DNA from: Nocardia beijingensis NBRC 16342 | GTDB taxonomy: Bacteria > Actinomycetota > Actinomycetes > Mycobacteriales > Mycobacteriaceae | Direction: 5' to 3' | Length of the DNA stretch: 64,000 nt | NCBI RefSeq assembly: GCF_001612785.1 | Contig: NZ_BDBC01000045.1 | Span: 1 to 64,000 of the forward strand | Shown here: positions 23,871 to 34,700 of the stretch, one piece after another | Numbering within the stretch: the stretch's first letter is position 1 | How the letters are laid out: each line of letters starts with the position of its first letter | Position numbers and translations under genes: made by a program | Notes under the pieces: generated by a model | Database searches by the model: none | Told to the model about the DNA's origin: nothing | The model's input: only the letters and a program-made list of their open reading frames with translations

Positions 23871-24584
23871 ATGCCCGTGACCTTTCCGTTACCGATCCGT
23901 CGCGCCGGGACGCGGTTGCGCCGCGACGGCGTCGCCGCCCGCGTCGTCGCCGCCTCCGCGGTCGTCACCGCATCGTTCGGCCTCCTCGCCGCGGCGCAGC
24001 AGGACGAGGACACCGACTCCGCCCGCCTCGTGGCGGGGAAGATCGCCTCTGGCGAGATCCGTCCCGCCGAGGGCATGGCTCGATTCGCCGTCTTCACCCC
24101 GCCGCAGAGCCCGGCTCCGCAGGCCGCCCCTGCGCCCGCGCCCTGGGACCTGAACCGCATCGCGCAGGACTTCACCCGCCCCCAGACCGTCCGGCCCGCC
24201 GCGGGCGTACTCACCTCGAATTTCGGCATGCGCTGGGGCGCGATGCACGCCGGCCTCGATTTCGGCGACCCGCTCGGAGCGCCGATCGCCGCCGTCACCG
24301 ACGGCGTCGTGATCGAGGCCGGTCCCGCCTCTGGCTTCGGCCTGTGGGTGCGCGTGCAACAGGACGACGGCACCGTCGGCGTCTACGGCCACGTGAACGA
24401 CATCCTCGCCACCGTCGGCCAGCCGGTCCGCGCGGGCGACGTCATCGCCACGGTGGGCAACCGCGGCTATTCCACCGGTCCCCACCTGCACTACGAGGTC
24501 CATCTGGCCGACGGCACGCCGATCGATCCGCGCCCCTGGCTCGCCGGACGCGGCATCGACGTCGGGTACGCCCAGGAAGACTGA
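23871..24584 (+). CDS. M23-family peptidoglycan endopeptidase
   Basis: 237 residues. An N-terminal hydrophobic segment (about 20-40) could be a signal or anchor, then a linker rich in Ala and Pro (about 75-92), then a LytM/M23 domain with FGMRWGAMHAGLDFGDPLG (zinc ligands His and Asp) and STGPHLHYEVHL (HxH). All catalytic ligands are present, so it may cleave peptidoglycan cross-bridges or act in cell separation. ATG 23871. Confidence 0.9.
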   Translation: MPVTFPLPIRRAGTRLRRDGVAARVVAASAVVTASFGLLAAAQQDEDTDSARLVAGKIASGEIRPAEGMARFAVFTPPQSPAPQAAPAPAPWDLNRIAQDFTRPQTVRPAAGVLTSNFGMRWGAMHAGLDFGDPLGAPIAAVTDGVVIEAGPASGFGLWVRVQQDDGTVGVYGHVNDILATVGQPVRAGDVIATVGNRGYSTGPHLHYEVHLADGTPIDPRPWLAGRGIDVGYAQED

Positions 24585-24650
24585 CCCCGATCCGGCTCGC
24601 GGGACATGAGGGCTCGCGAACGAACCCGGCGACAGCGCCGTCGCCCGCTC

Positions 24651-24684
24651 CGGGCCGCGAATGCAACGACGCGTTCGCGGCCCG
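24651..24684 (+). terminator. Hairpin terminator after the M23 gene
   Basis: CGGGCCGCGAA and TTCGCGGCCCG form a perfect 11-bp stem with a 12-base loop, 66 bp after the stop. I see no gene in the rest of the 338-bp gap 24585-24922. Confidence 0.6.
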
Positions 24685-24922
24685 CTTCGTCCGCCTGATC
24701 GGCGCGGACATACCGAGCGCGACGGCCCGCGATCTCGCCGCGGGATCGAATCCCAATGAGTCACCGGCGGGCCAGCTGCGACGGCGCGCCAGGGCGCAGC
24801 CGTATGCGACGGCATGTGGGTCGCCGGTACCGTCCACGGGTGGTCCCCGATACCGGGGTACTAGACGCGAATAGCGCCCCGGCGGGACGCCGACCAGGGT
24901 CCGCGATTTCTACTTTCGGTCC

Positions 24923-25981
24923 ATGTCCACAACACATTTCGTCGCCGCATTCGAAGGCGGGTCGCGTGCGGACACGCGGACGGTGACGCGCGGGCGGCTG
25001 CATCGGCCACTGCTCTGCACAGTCACCGCGATGGCCGCGCTCGTCCTGTTCTCCCTCGCGGCGACGCTCGTCGACGACCGCACACTGCTCGGGGAATCCG
25101 TCTGGCTCAAGCCGATGAAATTCGGCCTGGCCTTCGCCGTCTACAGCCTCACCCTGGCGTGGCTGTTGTCGTTGCCGCACAGGGGAAGCCGGGTCACTTG
25201 GTGGCTGGGCACGGTGTTCGCGGTGACCGGATTCGTCGATGTGGGATTCATCGTGCTGCAAGCCGCACGCGGCACGTTCAGCCACTTCAACACCGAGACC
25301 GACCCGGTGAACTCGATCGGGCAGGTGGTCTTCGCCTCCGGCGTGCCGGGCCTGTTCCTGGCCAACCTGCTCATCGTGCTGATCCTGTCCTGGCAGCGAT
25401 TGGCGGACCGCCCGACCGCGCGCGCCGTCCATGCCGGTCTGGCGCTGGCCGTCGTTGGCATGGCGCTGGGTTATCTGATGGGTTTCACCGGCAAGCAACT
25501 CGTCCGCGACAGCGCCGGACGAGTCGTCGAACTGGCCGCGGGGCACACGGTCTCGCCCGGCGCCGGCGATCTCGCCCCGCGGGACGCCATGGGCGCCATG
25601 CCGATCACGCACTGGAGCACCATCGGCGGCGACCTGCGCGTTCCGCACTTCGTCGGGCTGCACGGCATCCAGGTCCTGCTGCTGGCGGCCGTCGCACTCG
25701 CCCGGCTCGCTCCGCGGTATCGCTGGCTGCGCCCGCAACGCGCTCGCGCGGCCGTCGTCGGCGTCCTTGCGGCGGGCTACGCCGGCCTGCTGGCGCTGGT
25801 CTTCTGGCAGGCGATGCGCGGCCAGTCGCTGGTCCATCCCGACCCGGCCACCTGGTACGCCGCCTCCGGACTCACGGCGACCGTCGTCGTACTGCTCGGC
25901 GCGGTGTATCTACGCCATCGCGGCGCGACACCCGAGACCACGCCGGAGCCGATCAGCGCAGACGTTCCGCGTCACGGGTGA
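24923..25981 (+). CDS. Multi-pass membrane protein, function unknown
   Basis: 352 residues with about eight membrane helices. A loop contains ESVWLKPMKFGLAFAVYSLTL, a pattern of a hypothetical actinobacterial family I know only by appearance. A polar extracytoplasmic stretch (about 180-235) separates two halves and includes THWSTIGGDLRVPHFVGLHG with two histidines. It is convergent with the zinc-ribbon gene and the two coding ends overlap by 29 bp. ATG 24923. Confidence 0.75.
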   Translation: MSTTHFVAAFEGGSRADTRTVTRGRLHRPLLCTVTAMAALVLFSLAATLVDDRTLLGESVWLKPMKFGLAFAVYSLTLAWLLSLPHRGSRVTWWLGTVFAVTGFVDVGFIVLQAARGTFSHFNTETDPVNSIGQVVFASGVPGLFLANLLIVLILSWQRLADRPTARAVHAGLALAVVGMALGYLMGFTGKQLVRDSAGRVVELAAGHTVSPGAGDLAPRDAMGAMPITHWSTIGGDLRVPHFVGLHGIQVLLLAAVALARLAPRYRWLRPQRARAAVVGVLAAGYAGLLALVFWQAMRGQSLVHPDPATWYAASGLTATVVVLLGAVYLRHRGATPETTPEPISADVPRHG

Positions 25982-26273
25982 GCGCGACCAGCGTCTCGCC
26001 GAGCGCGGCCAGCTCATCGGGCGTGGCTCCCTCCGCGATGGCGGTGGCGACGTCCTCGGCGGCGCAGCGGGCGGCGAACCAGCGATCGGCCAGGTCGGCG
26101 GCCTCGTTGGCGCTGAGCACGACCGCGTCGTCGGGAATTCCCGTTCCCTTCAGACTGTTGCGGTGTTCGTAGGCGCGTTGGCGACAGGACTGGCGGCAGT
26201 ACCGGCGACGGCGGCCGGCCTCCGATTCCACGATCTCCCGCCCACACCACTGGCAGGACAAGCGGCGCGACAT
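25953..26273 (-). CDS. Small zinc-ribbon protein
   Basis: 106 residues. The N-terminus has CQWCGREI and RYCRQSCRQRAYEHR, four cysteines arranged as CxxC-x(17-20)-CxxxC, likely binding one zinc. The remainder is helical and acidic. Such short proteins are common in actinobacteria, often described as having a bacterial zinc-finger. ATG 26273. It overlaps the 3' end of the convergent membrane protein. Confidence 0.7.
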   Translation of the reverse strand: MSRRLSCQWCGREIVESEAGRRRRYCRQSCRQRAYEHRNSLKGTGIPDDAVVLSANEAADLADRWFAARCAAEDVATAIAEGATPDELAALGETLVALTRDAERLR

Positions 26274-26371
26274 GACGCAGAACACTAATCGCTCACCAAC
26301 CACGATCCGCTCAGCGACCCCCGGCGAATCACCCGCCGTCGGGCGCGGCGGGTCCGATGCGACGGTGGCAC

Positions 26372-26377
26372 TACAAT
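26372..26377 (+). promoter_or_regulatory. Candidate -10 element (TACAAT) for rbpA
   Basis: TACAAT within an otherwise GC-rich leader, 140 bp before the rbpA ATG. The -35 region is not clear, which is usual in actinobacteria. In Streptomyces rbpA also has a SigR promoter; I see no clear GGAAT-N18-GTT here. Confidence 0.35.
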
Positions 26378-26516
26378 GGAACGGTTCACCGCGGCCGCGT
26401 CGGGAACTATCAGCGCAGGCCCGATCGTTGTACATCAGGTCCGGCGGGTGCTGCGCGCACTCGCGCGGACACGGTCGCAGCGCACGAAGACTCGAGCACA
26501 CAGGGAGAGGCACACC

Positions 26517-26852
26517 ATGGCAGATCGCGTACTCCGAGGCAGTCGGCTCGGAGCGGTGAGCTACGAGACCGATCGCGACCACGACCTGGCTCCGCGTCGG
26601 ATCGCCCGGTACCGGACCGACAACGGCGAGGAATTCGACGTCCCCTTCGCCGACGACGCCGAGATCCCGCCGACCTGGCTGTGCCGCAACGGCCAGGAGG
26701 GCGTGCTGGTCGAAGGCACCACCCAGGAGACCAAGAAGGTCAAGCCGCCGCGCACGCACTGGGACATGCTGCTGGAACGCCGCAGCAAGGAGGAGCTCGA
26801 GGAGCTGCTCAAGGAGCGCTTGGAGCTGCTCAAGACCCGCCGCCGCGCCTGA
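26517..26852 (+). CDS. rbpA: RNA polymerase-binding protein RbpA
   Basis: 111 residues, the exact length of mycobacterial RbpA. It contains the core domain (about 27-72, RIARYRTDNGEEFDVPFA), the basic linker (KKVKPPRTHWDML) and the sigma-interacting helix (RRSKEELEELLKERLELLK). RbpA stabilises open complexes of housekeeping sigma holoenzyme and is essential in M. tuberculosis. ATG 26517 follows GGGAGAGG. In M. tuberculosis the next, convergent gene is ppm1; here it is an ABC permease of the NRPS operon. Confidence 0.96.
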   Translation: MADRVLRGSRLGAVSYETDRDHDLAPRRIARYRTDNGEEFDVPFADDAEIPPTWLCRNGQEGVLVEGTTQETKKVKPPRTHWDMLLERRSKEELEELLKERLELLKTRRRA

Positions 26853-26869
26853 CGGCTCGCGAATACCGA

Positions 26870-26904
26870 AACGGCCGCCGCATCGTCCGGATGTGGCGGC
26901 CGTT
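26870..26904. terminator. Bidirectional terminator between rbpA and the NRPS operon
   Basis: AACGGCCGCC and GGCGGCCGTT form a perfect 10-bp stem with a 15-base loop between convergent genes. It marks the 3' end of the NRPS/ABC operon. Confidence 0.7.
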
Positions 26905-26927
26905 CGCTGTGCGCGTGGGCACGCGGG

Positions 26928-27803
26928 TCAGTGACTGGCCACCTTCCGATACCGCAGCAGCGCCAGCGGCACGGCCACCACGAGGATCGCCACCGAGCAA
27001 GCCGCCGCGTACTCGACGCAGTGATCGGCGGCCCAGCCGCTGGGCGGGACGAAGGTGGGCGGGGAGTCGTTGACGAACAACTTGCGTCCCGCCGCCGACA
27101 CCGCGGTGATCGGATTCCACTCCGCGATCGTGCGCAGCGGGCCGGGCAGGGTCTCGGCGGAGATGAACGCCGAGGAGATGAACGTCAGCGGGAACAGCCA
27201 GATCAACCCGGCGCTCTGCGCCACCTCCACGGTCGGCGACAGCAGACCGGTCAACGCGCCCACCCAGGACATCGCGAACGCGAACAGCAGGATCACCGCG
27301 AACGCCAGCACGGCGTCGGAGACACTGCCGTGGATGCGCCAGCCCACGATGTACCCGCACCCGACCATCACCGCCAGGCTGAGGATGTTGACCACCAGGT
27401 CCGACAGCGTGCGGCCCATCAGCACGGCCAGCCGCGACATCGGCAGCGCCCGCATCCGGTCGATGATGCCCTTCTGCAGGTCCCCGGCCAGGCCGACCGT
27501 GGTGAACGCGGCGTTGAACGCCACCGTCTGGGTGAAGATGCCCGCGAGCAGGAATTCCCGGTACTGGCCGCCGCCCAGCGACGCGCCGAAGATGTAGGCG
27601 AAAAGGAACACGAACATCAGCGGCTGGATCGTGGCCGTCACCAGCAGCGTCGGCACGCGCAGGATGGTGAGCAGATTGCGGTGCGCCACGATGGCGCTGT
27701 CCCGGAACAACCGCAGCCGTGGGGCGATATCGCGGTGCGCCGCGGCCTTTTTCGGCTTCGGCTCCGCCTTCGGGGCGGACTCCCCGGCGATTGCCGTGCT
27801 CAC
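26928..27803 (-). CDS. ABC-2 type permease, DrrB-like
   Basis: 291 residues: a polar lysine-rich N-terminus, then six membrane segments with the ABC-2 signature region LQKGIIDRMRALPMSRLAVL and FTFIS-like segment (LTFISSAFISAETLP). DrrB-type permeases pair with a DrrA ATPase to export antibiotics or lipids. GTG 27803 overlaps the ATPase stop by 4 bp, so the two are translationally coupled. It is the last gene of the NRPS operon and probably exports the product. Confidence 0.9.
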   Translation of the reverse strand: MSTAIAGESAPKAEPKPKKAAAHRDIAPRLRLFRDSAIVAHRNLLTILRVPTLLVTATIQPLMFVFLFAYIFGASLGGGQYREFLLAGIFTQTVAFNAAFTTVGLAGDLQKGIIDRMRALPMSRLAVLMGRTLSDLVVNILSLAVMVGCGYIVGWRIHGSVSDAVLAFAVILLFAFAMSWVGALTGLLSPTVEVAQSAGLIWLFPLTFISSAFISAETLPGPLRTIAEWNPITAVSAAGRKLFVNDSPPTFVPPSGWAADHCVEYAAACSVAILVVAVPLALLRYRKVASH

Positions 27804-28792
27804 GACATGATCTCCTCTTGTACGTCGTCGGTCTCCGGTTCCGTGGCGTGCGCGCCGCCCGGCTTGCCGGTGAGGGAAAGGAATACATCGTCGAGGCTCG
27901 GCCGGTGCACGTTCGCGTCGACCACGCAGACGCCCGCGTCGTCGAGCCTGCGCAGCGCCTCCACCATCGTGCGCGAACCGTCGCCGACCACCACCGACAC
28001 CTCGTCGGAGCCCGCTTCGTGGCCGGGCTCGCCGACGCCGACCTGCGCCAGCACGGCCAGCGCCGGCGCGGCGGCCTGCCCGGCGGCCAGCGTGACGGTG
28101 AGCCGGTCACCGCCGATCGAGGTCTTCAATTCGTCGGCCGAGCCGCGCGCGATGACCCGCCCGTGATCGATGACGGTGATGCGGTCGGCCAGCAGGTCGG
28201 CCTCTTCCAGATACTGCGTGGTGAGCAGCACCGTGGTTCCGTCGTCGACGAGGTCGCCGATCACCCGCCACATGTCCAGCCTGCCGCGCGGGTCCAAGCC
28301 GGTGGTCGGCTCGTCCAGCACGACCACGGCGGGCCGGGCGACCAGCGCCCCCGCGAGGTCCAGCCGCCGGGCCATGCCGCCGGAGTAGGTTCCCGCTCTG
28401 CGATGCGCGGCGTGGTCGAGGCCGAGGGCGCCGAGCAGTTCGGTGGCCCGCGCGGTCGCCTGGCGCGGGGACATCCCGTACAGCCGGGCCACCATGCGCA
28501 GATTCTCGTACCCGGACAGGTTGACGTCGACGGCGGCGTACTGGCCGGACAGGCCGATCCGCTTGCGCGCCGCCGCGGGATCGCGCAGCACGTCGATGCC
28601 CGCCACCCGCACCGACCCGGCGGACGGCTTCAAAAGCGTGGTGACGATCCGCACGGTCGTCGTCTTGCCCGCGCCGTTCGGGCCGAGCAGGCCCATCACG
28701 GTGCCGGAGGGAATTCGCAGGTCGACATCGTCCAGCACGCGGACCCGGCCGTAGTTCTTCACCAGGCCGGTCACTTCCACCGCGAAGCTCAC
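27800..28792 (-). CDS. ABC transporter ATPase, DrrA-like
   Basis: 330 residues. Walker A GPNGAGKTTT, Q-loop in GLSGQYAAV, signature SGGMARRLDLA, Walker B VVVLDEPTTGLDP and H-loop after TQYLEEADLL are all present. The C-terminal extension (about 230-330) matches the DrrA type (DUF4162) and ends with a short acidic tail. GTG 28792 overlaps the NRPS stop codon (gtga), giving direct translational coupling. It forms an exporter with the downstream permease. Confidence 0.93.
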   Translation of the reverse strand: MSFAVEVTGLVKNYGRVRVLDDVDLRIPSGTVMGLLGPNGAGKTTTVRIVTTLLKPSAGSVRVAGIDVLRDPAAARKRIGLSGQYAAVDVNLSGYENLRMVARLYGMSPRQATARATELLGALGLDHAAHRRAGTYSGGMARRLDLAGALVARPAVVVLDEPTTGLDPRGRLDMWRVIGDLVDDGTTVLLTTQYLEEADLLADRITVIDHGRVIARGSADELKTSIGGDRLTVTLAAGQAAAPALAVLAQVGVGEPGHEAGSDEVSVVVGDGSRTMVEALRRLDDAGVCVVDANVHRPSLDDVFLSLTGKPGGAHATEPETDDVQEEIMS

Positions 28793-31700
28793 CTGTGCGT
28801 CTCCTTCGTCTCCAGCCACCTCCGCAGCACCGGCCCGATCACCGCCAGCGCCTCCGGGGTGGTCATCGCGGAGTGCGCGCAGCGCAGCTCGTGGTCGTGG
28901 ACGGCGCCGGTGACGTACGGCTCCCAGGCGTCGGCGCTGCGGTCGGGATCGGCCCGGTTGACCGGATCGTCGCCGGCGCTGAAGAACAGCAGGTCACCGT
29001 CGAACGGGCGGGGCCGGAAGCTGTGCGCGAGCACGGTGCCGTTCTCGTAACCCGCGTAGAGCCGCTCCAGATGCTCGACGGTCAGCGCCGCGAACGGTCC
29101 CGATCGTGCGCGCAGCAGCTCGGCCGCCTCCCGCAGACTCATGCCCGGATCGATCTGCGCGCCGAGGTCGTCGCTGCCGAACTCGCCGACGATCTCGGCG
29201 ACGCTCGGGGTCGCCTGGTCGAGCAGTTCGTCCGACAGCCGGTAGCTGTCCATCATCGACAGCAGCGCGACCTCCTCGCCCGCCTCTTGCAGCTGCACCG
29301 CCATCTCCTGCGCGATGAGTCCGCCGAGCGACCAGCCGAGCAGGTGGTATGGGCCCTCCGGCTGAATCTCCTTGATCAGCGCCACATAGCGGCTCGCGGC
29401 CTCGTCGATCGACCCGTAACCCTCCTGCCCCGCGACGTGCGGCGCCTGCAACCCATACACCGGACGATCCGCCGGGAGGTGCGCGAGCAATCCGGAGTAG
29501 CACCACGCCAAACCGATCGCCGGGTGCACGCAGAACAGCGGCGCCCGGCCTGCCGCGGCGCCCGGCCGGATCGGCAGCACGGGCGCCAGCATCGCCGCCA
29601 CCGCCGCGCCCGAGGTCGCGCCCGCGTCGTCCAGCCGCGCCGCGATGGCCGCGGGTGTGGCGTCGCCGAACATCAACTGCACCGGCAGGTCGATGCCCTG
29701 CTCCCGCACGTGCGCGACGACTTTCGTGGCCAGCAGCGAGTTTCCGCCGAGTTCGAAGAAGCCGTCGTCCACGCCGACCGACTCGACACCGAGCACCTCG
29801 GCGAAGGCCGCGCACAGCGCCTCCTCCGTCGGCGTGGACGGTGCCCGGTAGCCCTCGCCCGTGGTGAACACCGGTTCCGGCAGCTTCGCCCGATCCAGCT
29901 TGCCCACCGGGCTCAGCGGAACCTCGTCGAGCAGCATGATCGATTGCGGCACCATGTAGTTCGGCACCAGTCCGGCCACGTGCCCGGTCAGCTCGGCCGC
30001 GGTGAGCGACACTCCGTCCCGCGCCTTCACATACGACACCAGCGCTGTCGCGCCGGCCGGGGTGCGATGCCCGATGGTGAGGGAGAACGCCACCCCGCCA
30101 TGGCGGGCGAGCGCGGCATCGATCTCACCGAGTTCGATACGGAAACCGCGGATCTTGACCTGATGGTCGGTGCGGCCGACGTATTGGATCTCCGGCGCGG
30201 CGTCCCCCGGCGACCCTTGCTCGCGCGAACCGGACCACCAGCGCACCAGATCGCCGGTGCGGTACATCCGCTCCCCCGGTTTGCCGAACGGGTTGGCGAC
30301 GAACCGCTGTGCGGTCAGGCCGGGACGGTTCAGGTAGCCACGGGCCAGCGCGTCACCGGAGAGGTGCAGCTCGCCGGTCACCCCCAACGGAGCCGGATGC
30401 AGCCGCGCGTCGAGGATCGCCGCGTTGACGCCGCGGATGGGTCCGCCGATGGTGATCGGCTCGCCGGGCGACATCGGCTGCGAGATCACGGTGACGATGG
30501 TGGTCTCGGTCGGGCCGTAGACGTTGTACAGATTGCGGCCCGGCGCCCACCGGGTCACCAGGTCCGGTGGCAGCGCCTCACCGCCGACCAGCACGTGCTG
30601 CAACTCGGGCAGGCCCTTGGGGTCGACCGTGCCGAGCGCGGAGGTGGTGATGAACGCGTGGGTGATTCCCTCCGCGGCGAAGACCTGCCGCAGTTCGTCG
30701 CCGCCGACCACGCCGCTCGGCGTGATCACCAAGGTCGCCGCGCCACCCAGGGACAGCAGCAGATCGAGCATCGCGGCGTCGAAGCTCGGAGTGGCGAAGT
30801 GCAGCACCCGGCAGCCGGGCTGGACGTCGAACCGGTGGGCGGTCTCGGCGGCGAAGTTCGACAATCCGCCGTGGGTGACCATCACGCCCTTCGGCGTGCC
30901 GGTGGAGCCGGAGGTGTAGATCACGTACGCGGGGTTGTCGATCCGCAACGGACCGAGCCGCTCCGTGTCGGCGATCGGCACGTCCGGCGCGTCGAGCACC
31001 TGGCGGCGGAACGCCGGGTCGTCGAGCACGATCCACTCCGTGTCCTCGGGCAGCTCGCCGCGGTAGCCCGCCAGCGTGATGCCCAGTGCCGCACCGGAGT
31101 CCGACAGCATGTGCGCGATGCGCTGCCGCGGGTACAGCGGGTCGACCGGCACGAACGCCGCTCCGGCCTTGGCCACCGCGAGCACCGTCGCCACCGACTC
31201 GATCGATCGCGGGATGCCGAGCGCCACCAGCTTTTCCGGGCCGACGCCACGGGCGATGAGCACGCGCGCCAGCCGGTTGGTCCAGCGGTCGAGCGCGTCG
31301 TAGGTGACCTCGGTGCCGTCGGCGACCAAGGCGACGCCGGCCCGGTCGACGCTCGCCGCCTGCTCGAACACCTCGGGGAAGGTGATCGGCCGATCCGGTT
31401 TGCCCCCGCGCACCGGAGCCAGCCCCGACCACTCGGCGGGATCGAGCAGCTCCAGATCGCCCACCGCGGTGGTGGGGTTCGCCGCGATCGCGGCGAGCAA
31501 GCGGGTCAGGCGCTTGCCGAGCCGCTGCGCGGTCGGCTCGTCGAACAGATCCTCGGCGTAGTTCACCGCCACCGTGATGCCCGCCGGATCGCGGTGCGCG
31601 GTCTGCGTTTCGGTGAGGGTGAACTGGAGATCGAACTTGGCGATCCCGGTGTCGATGTCGGCCGCCTCGATGTGCAGGCCCGGCAGGTCCAGGCCGCCGA

Positions 31701-34700
31701 CCGGCTCGTTGCGGACCGAGAGCATCACCTGGAACATCGGATGGTGCGATTGGGACCTGGCCGGGTTGAGCACCTCCACCAGGCGTTCGAACGGCAGGTC
31801 GGCGTTGGCGAAGGCGTCCAGGTCGGTGTCGCGCACCGCGTGCAGCAGGTCGGTGAACCTGGCGCCCGGGTCGATCCGCGTGCGCAGCACCAGCGTGTTG
31901 ACGAACATGCCGACCAGCCGGTCCAGTGCGGGATGGCCGCGGCCCGCGATCGGCGTGCCGACGGTGATGTCGTCGGTGGCGGTCATCCGGTGCAGCAGCA
32001 CCGCGAGCGCGGCGTGCAGCACCATGAAGAGGCTGACGTTGTTGCTGCCCGCGATCATCTGCAGCTCGCGGTGGGTGACCGGGTCCACCGCGCACTCCAC
32101 GGTGCCGCCCCGGTAGGACGGAACCGGCGGACGCGGCCGGTCGGCGGGCACGGTCAGCAACTCGGGGATGCCGTCGAGGGTGTGGCGCCAGTAATCCAGC
32201 TGCCTGCTCACCGCCGAGTCCGGGTCGTCCTCGCTGCCGAGCACCTCCTGTTGCCACAGGGTGTAGTCGGCGTATTGGACCTCGGGCTCCGCCCAATCGG
32301 CCGCGCCGCCGCCGCAGGCCGCGCGGTAGGCGACGGCGACGTCCGCGGCCAACGGCTCCAGCGACCAGCCGTCCATCGCGATGTGATGCACCACGACGAC
32401 GAGCACGTGCTCCGGAGTGTCCGCGGTCGGCACCGAGATCAGCGCCGCGCGGATCGGCACGGTGGTGGCCAGATCGAATCCCGGTGCGGCGAAACGCCGC
32501 ACGGCGGACTCGACCTCGTGCGGGCGCACCGTCATCCGCGCGGGGGTGATGGCCGCATCAGCCGGGTCGAGCACGACCTGCGCCGGTTCGCCGTCGGTCT
32601 CGGGGAACACCGTGCGCAACGTCTCGTGCCTGGCTTGCACCGCGTGCAGTGCGGAGACGAGCGCTCCGGCATCGAGGCGGCCGGTCATGCGCAGCACGAG
32701 CGGCACGTTGTAGGCGCCCGCCGACTGCCCGTCGCCGGAACCGGCGTTGAAACGGTTGAGGAACCACAGCCGCCGCTGGGCGGCCGACAACGGAATCCGC
32801 TCCGGGCGCTCCCGGCGCACCAGCGCGGGGCGGTCGGCGTCGGACGCCGCGCCCGCGTCCAGCAGTTCGGCCAGCCCGGCGACCGTCGGCGTGGCGAACA
32901 CGGTGCGCACCGCGAGGCGAACGTTCGTCGCCGCGGCCAGCCGCGCGACGAGCTGGGTGGCCAGCAGTGAGTTGCCGCCGATGTCGAAGAAACTGTCGTC
33001 GGCGCGGACGCCGTCGGCCCCGATCAGCTCGCCCATCACCGCGGCCACCAAGCGCTCCGCGTCGGTCCGCGGCGCACGACCGCCCGCGTCCGCGTGCAGC
33101 CGCGGTTCGGGCAGCGCGCCGACGTCCAGTTTGCCGACCGGGGTCAGCGGGATGGTGTCCAGCACGGTGATGCCGGAGGGCACCATGTGCGCGGGCAGGC
33201 TGCGGGCCACGAAGGCGCGCAAGGCCTCGATGTCCACTCCGGCCGTCCGGTCGGCGGGCTGCACGAACGCGACGATCCGGTCGGCGCCCGCGATGCGGCG
33301 CACCTCGGTGTGCGCGAACCGCACCGACGGGTGTTCGCCGAGCACGGCGGTGATCTCGCCGAGCTCGACCCGGAACCCGCGCAGCTTCACCTGGTGGTCG
33401 GTGCGCCCGAGATAGACCAGCTCGCCGGAGGTATTCCAGCGCACCACGTCGCCGGTCCGGTACATCCTGGTGCCGGCCGGGCCGCACGGATCTGCCACGA
33501 AGCGGGTCGCGGTGAGCCCGGACCGATCGAAGTACCCGCGCGCCAAGCCGAGACCGGCGAGGTACAGCTCACCGGGTACGCCGACCGGCACCGGACGCAA
33601 TCGCTCGTCGAGCACCAAAGCCCTGGCTCCGCGCACCAGGCTGCCGATGGTGACCGGCTCGCCGGAGCGCATCGGGCCGGAGATCGTGATGACCACCGTG
33701 GTCTCGGTGGGCCCGTACACATCGCACAGCACACGTCCCGGCGCCCAGCGCGCCACCAGATCCGGCGCGACCGCCTCGCCGCCGACCATGAGCGCACGCA
33801 TGTGCGGCAACGGCCAGCGCTCGTGGTCGATCGTGGCCAGCGCGGCCGGGGTCATGAAGCCGTGGGAGACGCGCTCGCGTTCCAGCAGCGCGGCCAACTC
33901 GTCGCCGCCGTAGATGTCGGTCGGGCAGATCACCATCGCCGCGCCTGCGCCCAGCGCGATGAGCAGATCCAGGATCGCCGCGTCGAAACTCGGCGTCGCG
34001 AAATGCAGTGTGCGGGAATGCTCGTCGACGCCGATGCGGTCGCGGACCTCGTCGGCCAGGTTGGACAGGCCGCTGTGGGTCACCGCGACGCCCTTGGGTG
34101 TTCCGGTCGACCCGGAGGTGTAGACCAGGTAGGCCAGGTCCTCCACCTGGATGGCACGCGAGCGCTCGCGGTCGTGGATCGGCCCGTCGTCGTGGCCGTC
34201 GAGTTCGGCGGCGAATTCGGGCCGGTCCAGCAGCAGCCACTCGATGTCACGGCCGGCCGGAGCGCCCGTGCGCAGCTGCTCCGCGTGCGCGGTGACCGTG
34301 ACGCCGGTCGCGCAACCGGAGTCCGCGAGCATGTGCCGGATGCGCTCGGCGGGGTACTTGGGGTCGACCGGGACGAACGTCGCGCCGGATTTCGCGGCCG
34401 CCAGCAGCGCCACCACCGAATCGATCGAGCGGGTGAGCCCGAGCGCCACCCGGGTTCCCGGGCCGAGTCCGCGCGCGATGAGCGCGCGCGCCAGGCGGTT
34501 GGAACGCCGATCGAGTTCGGCGTAGGTCAGTGCCGTCGTCCCCGCGCACAGCGCCGTGTTGTGCGGGAACCGCTGACTGGTGGCGGTGAAATACGCGGCC
34601 AGCGTGCGCGGCTCGGCCGCCATCGGCCCCCACGCCGGGGCGAGAGTGCGGCGCTCGTGGTCGGTACGCGCGTCGACGTCGCGGATCAGCACGCGCGGGT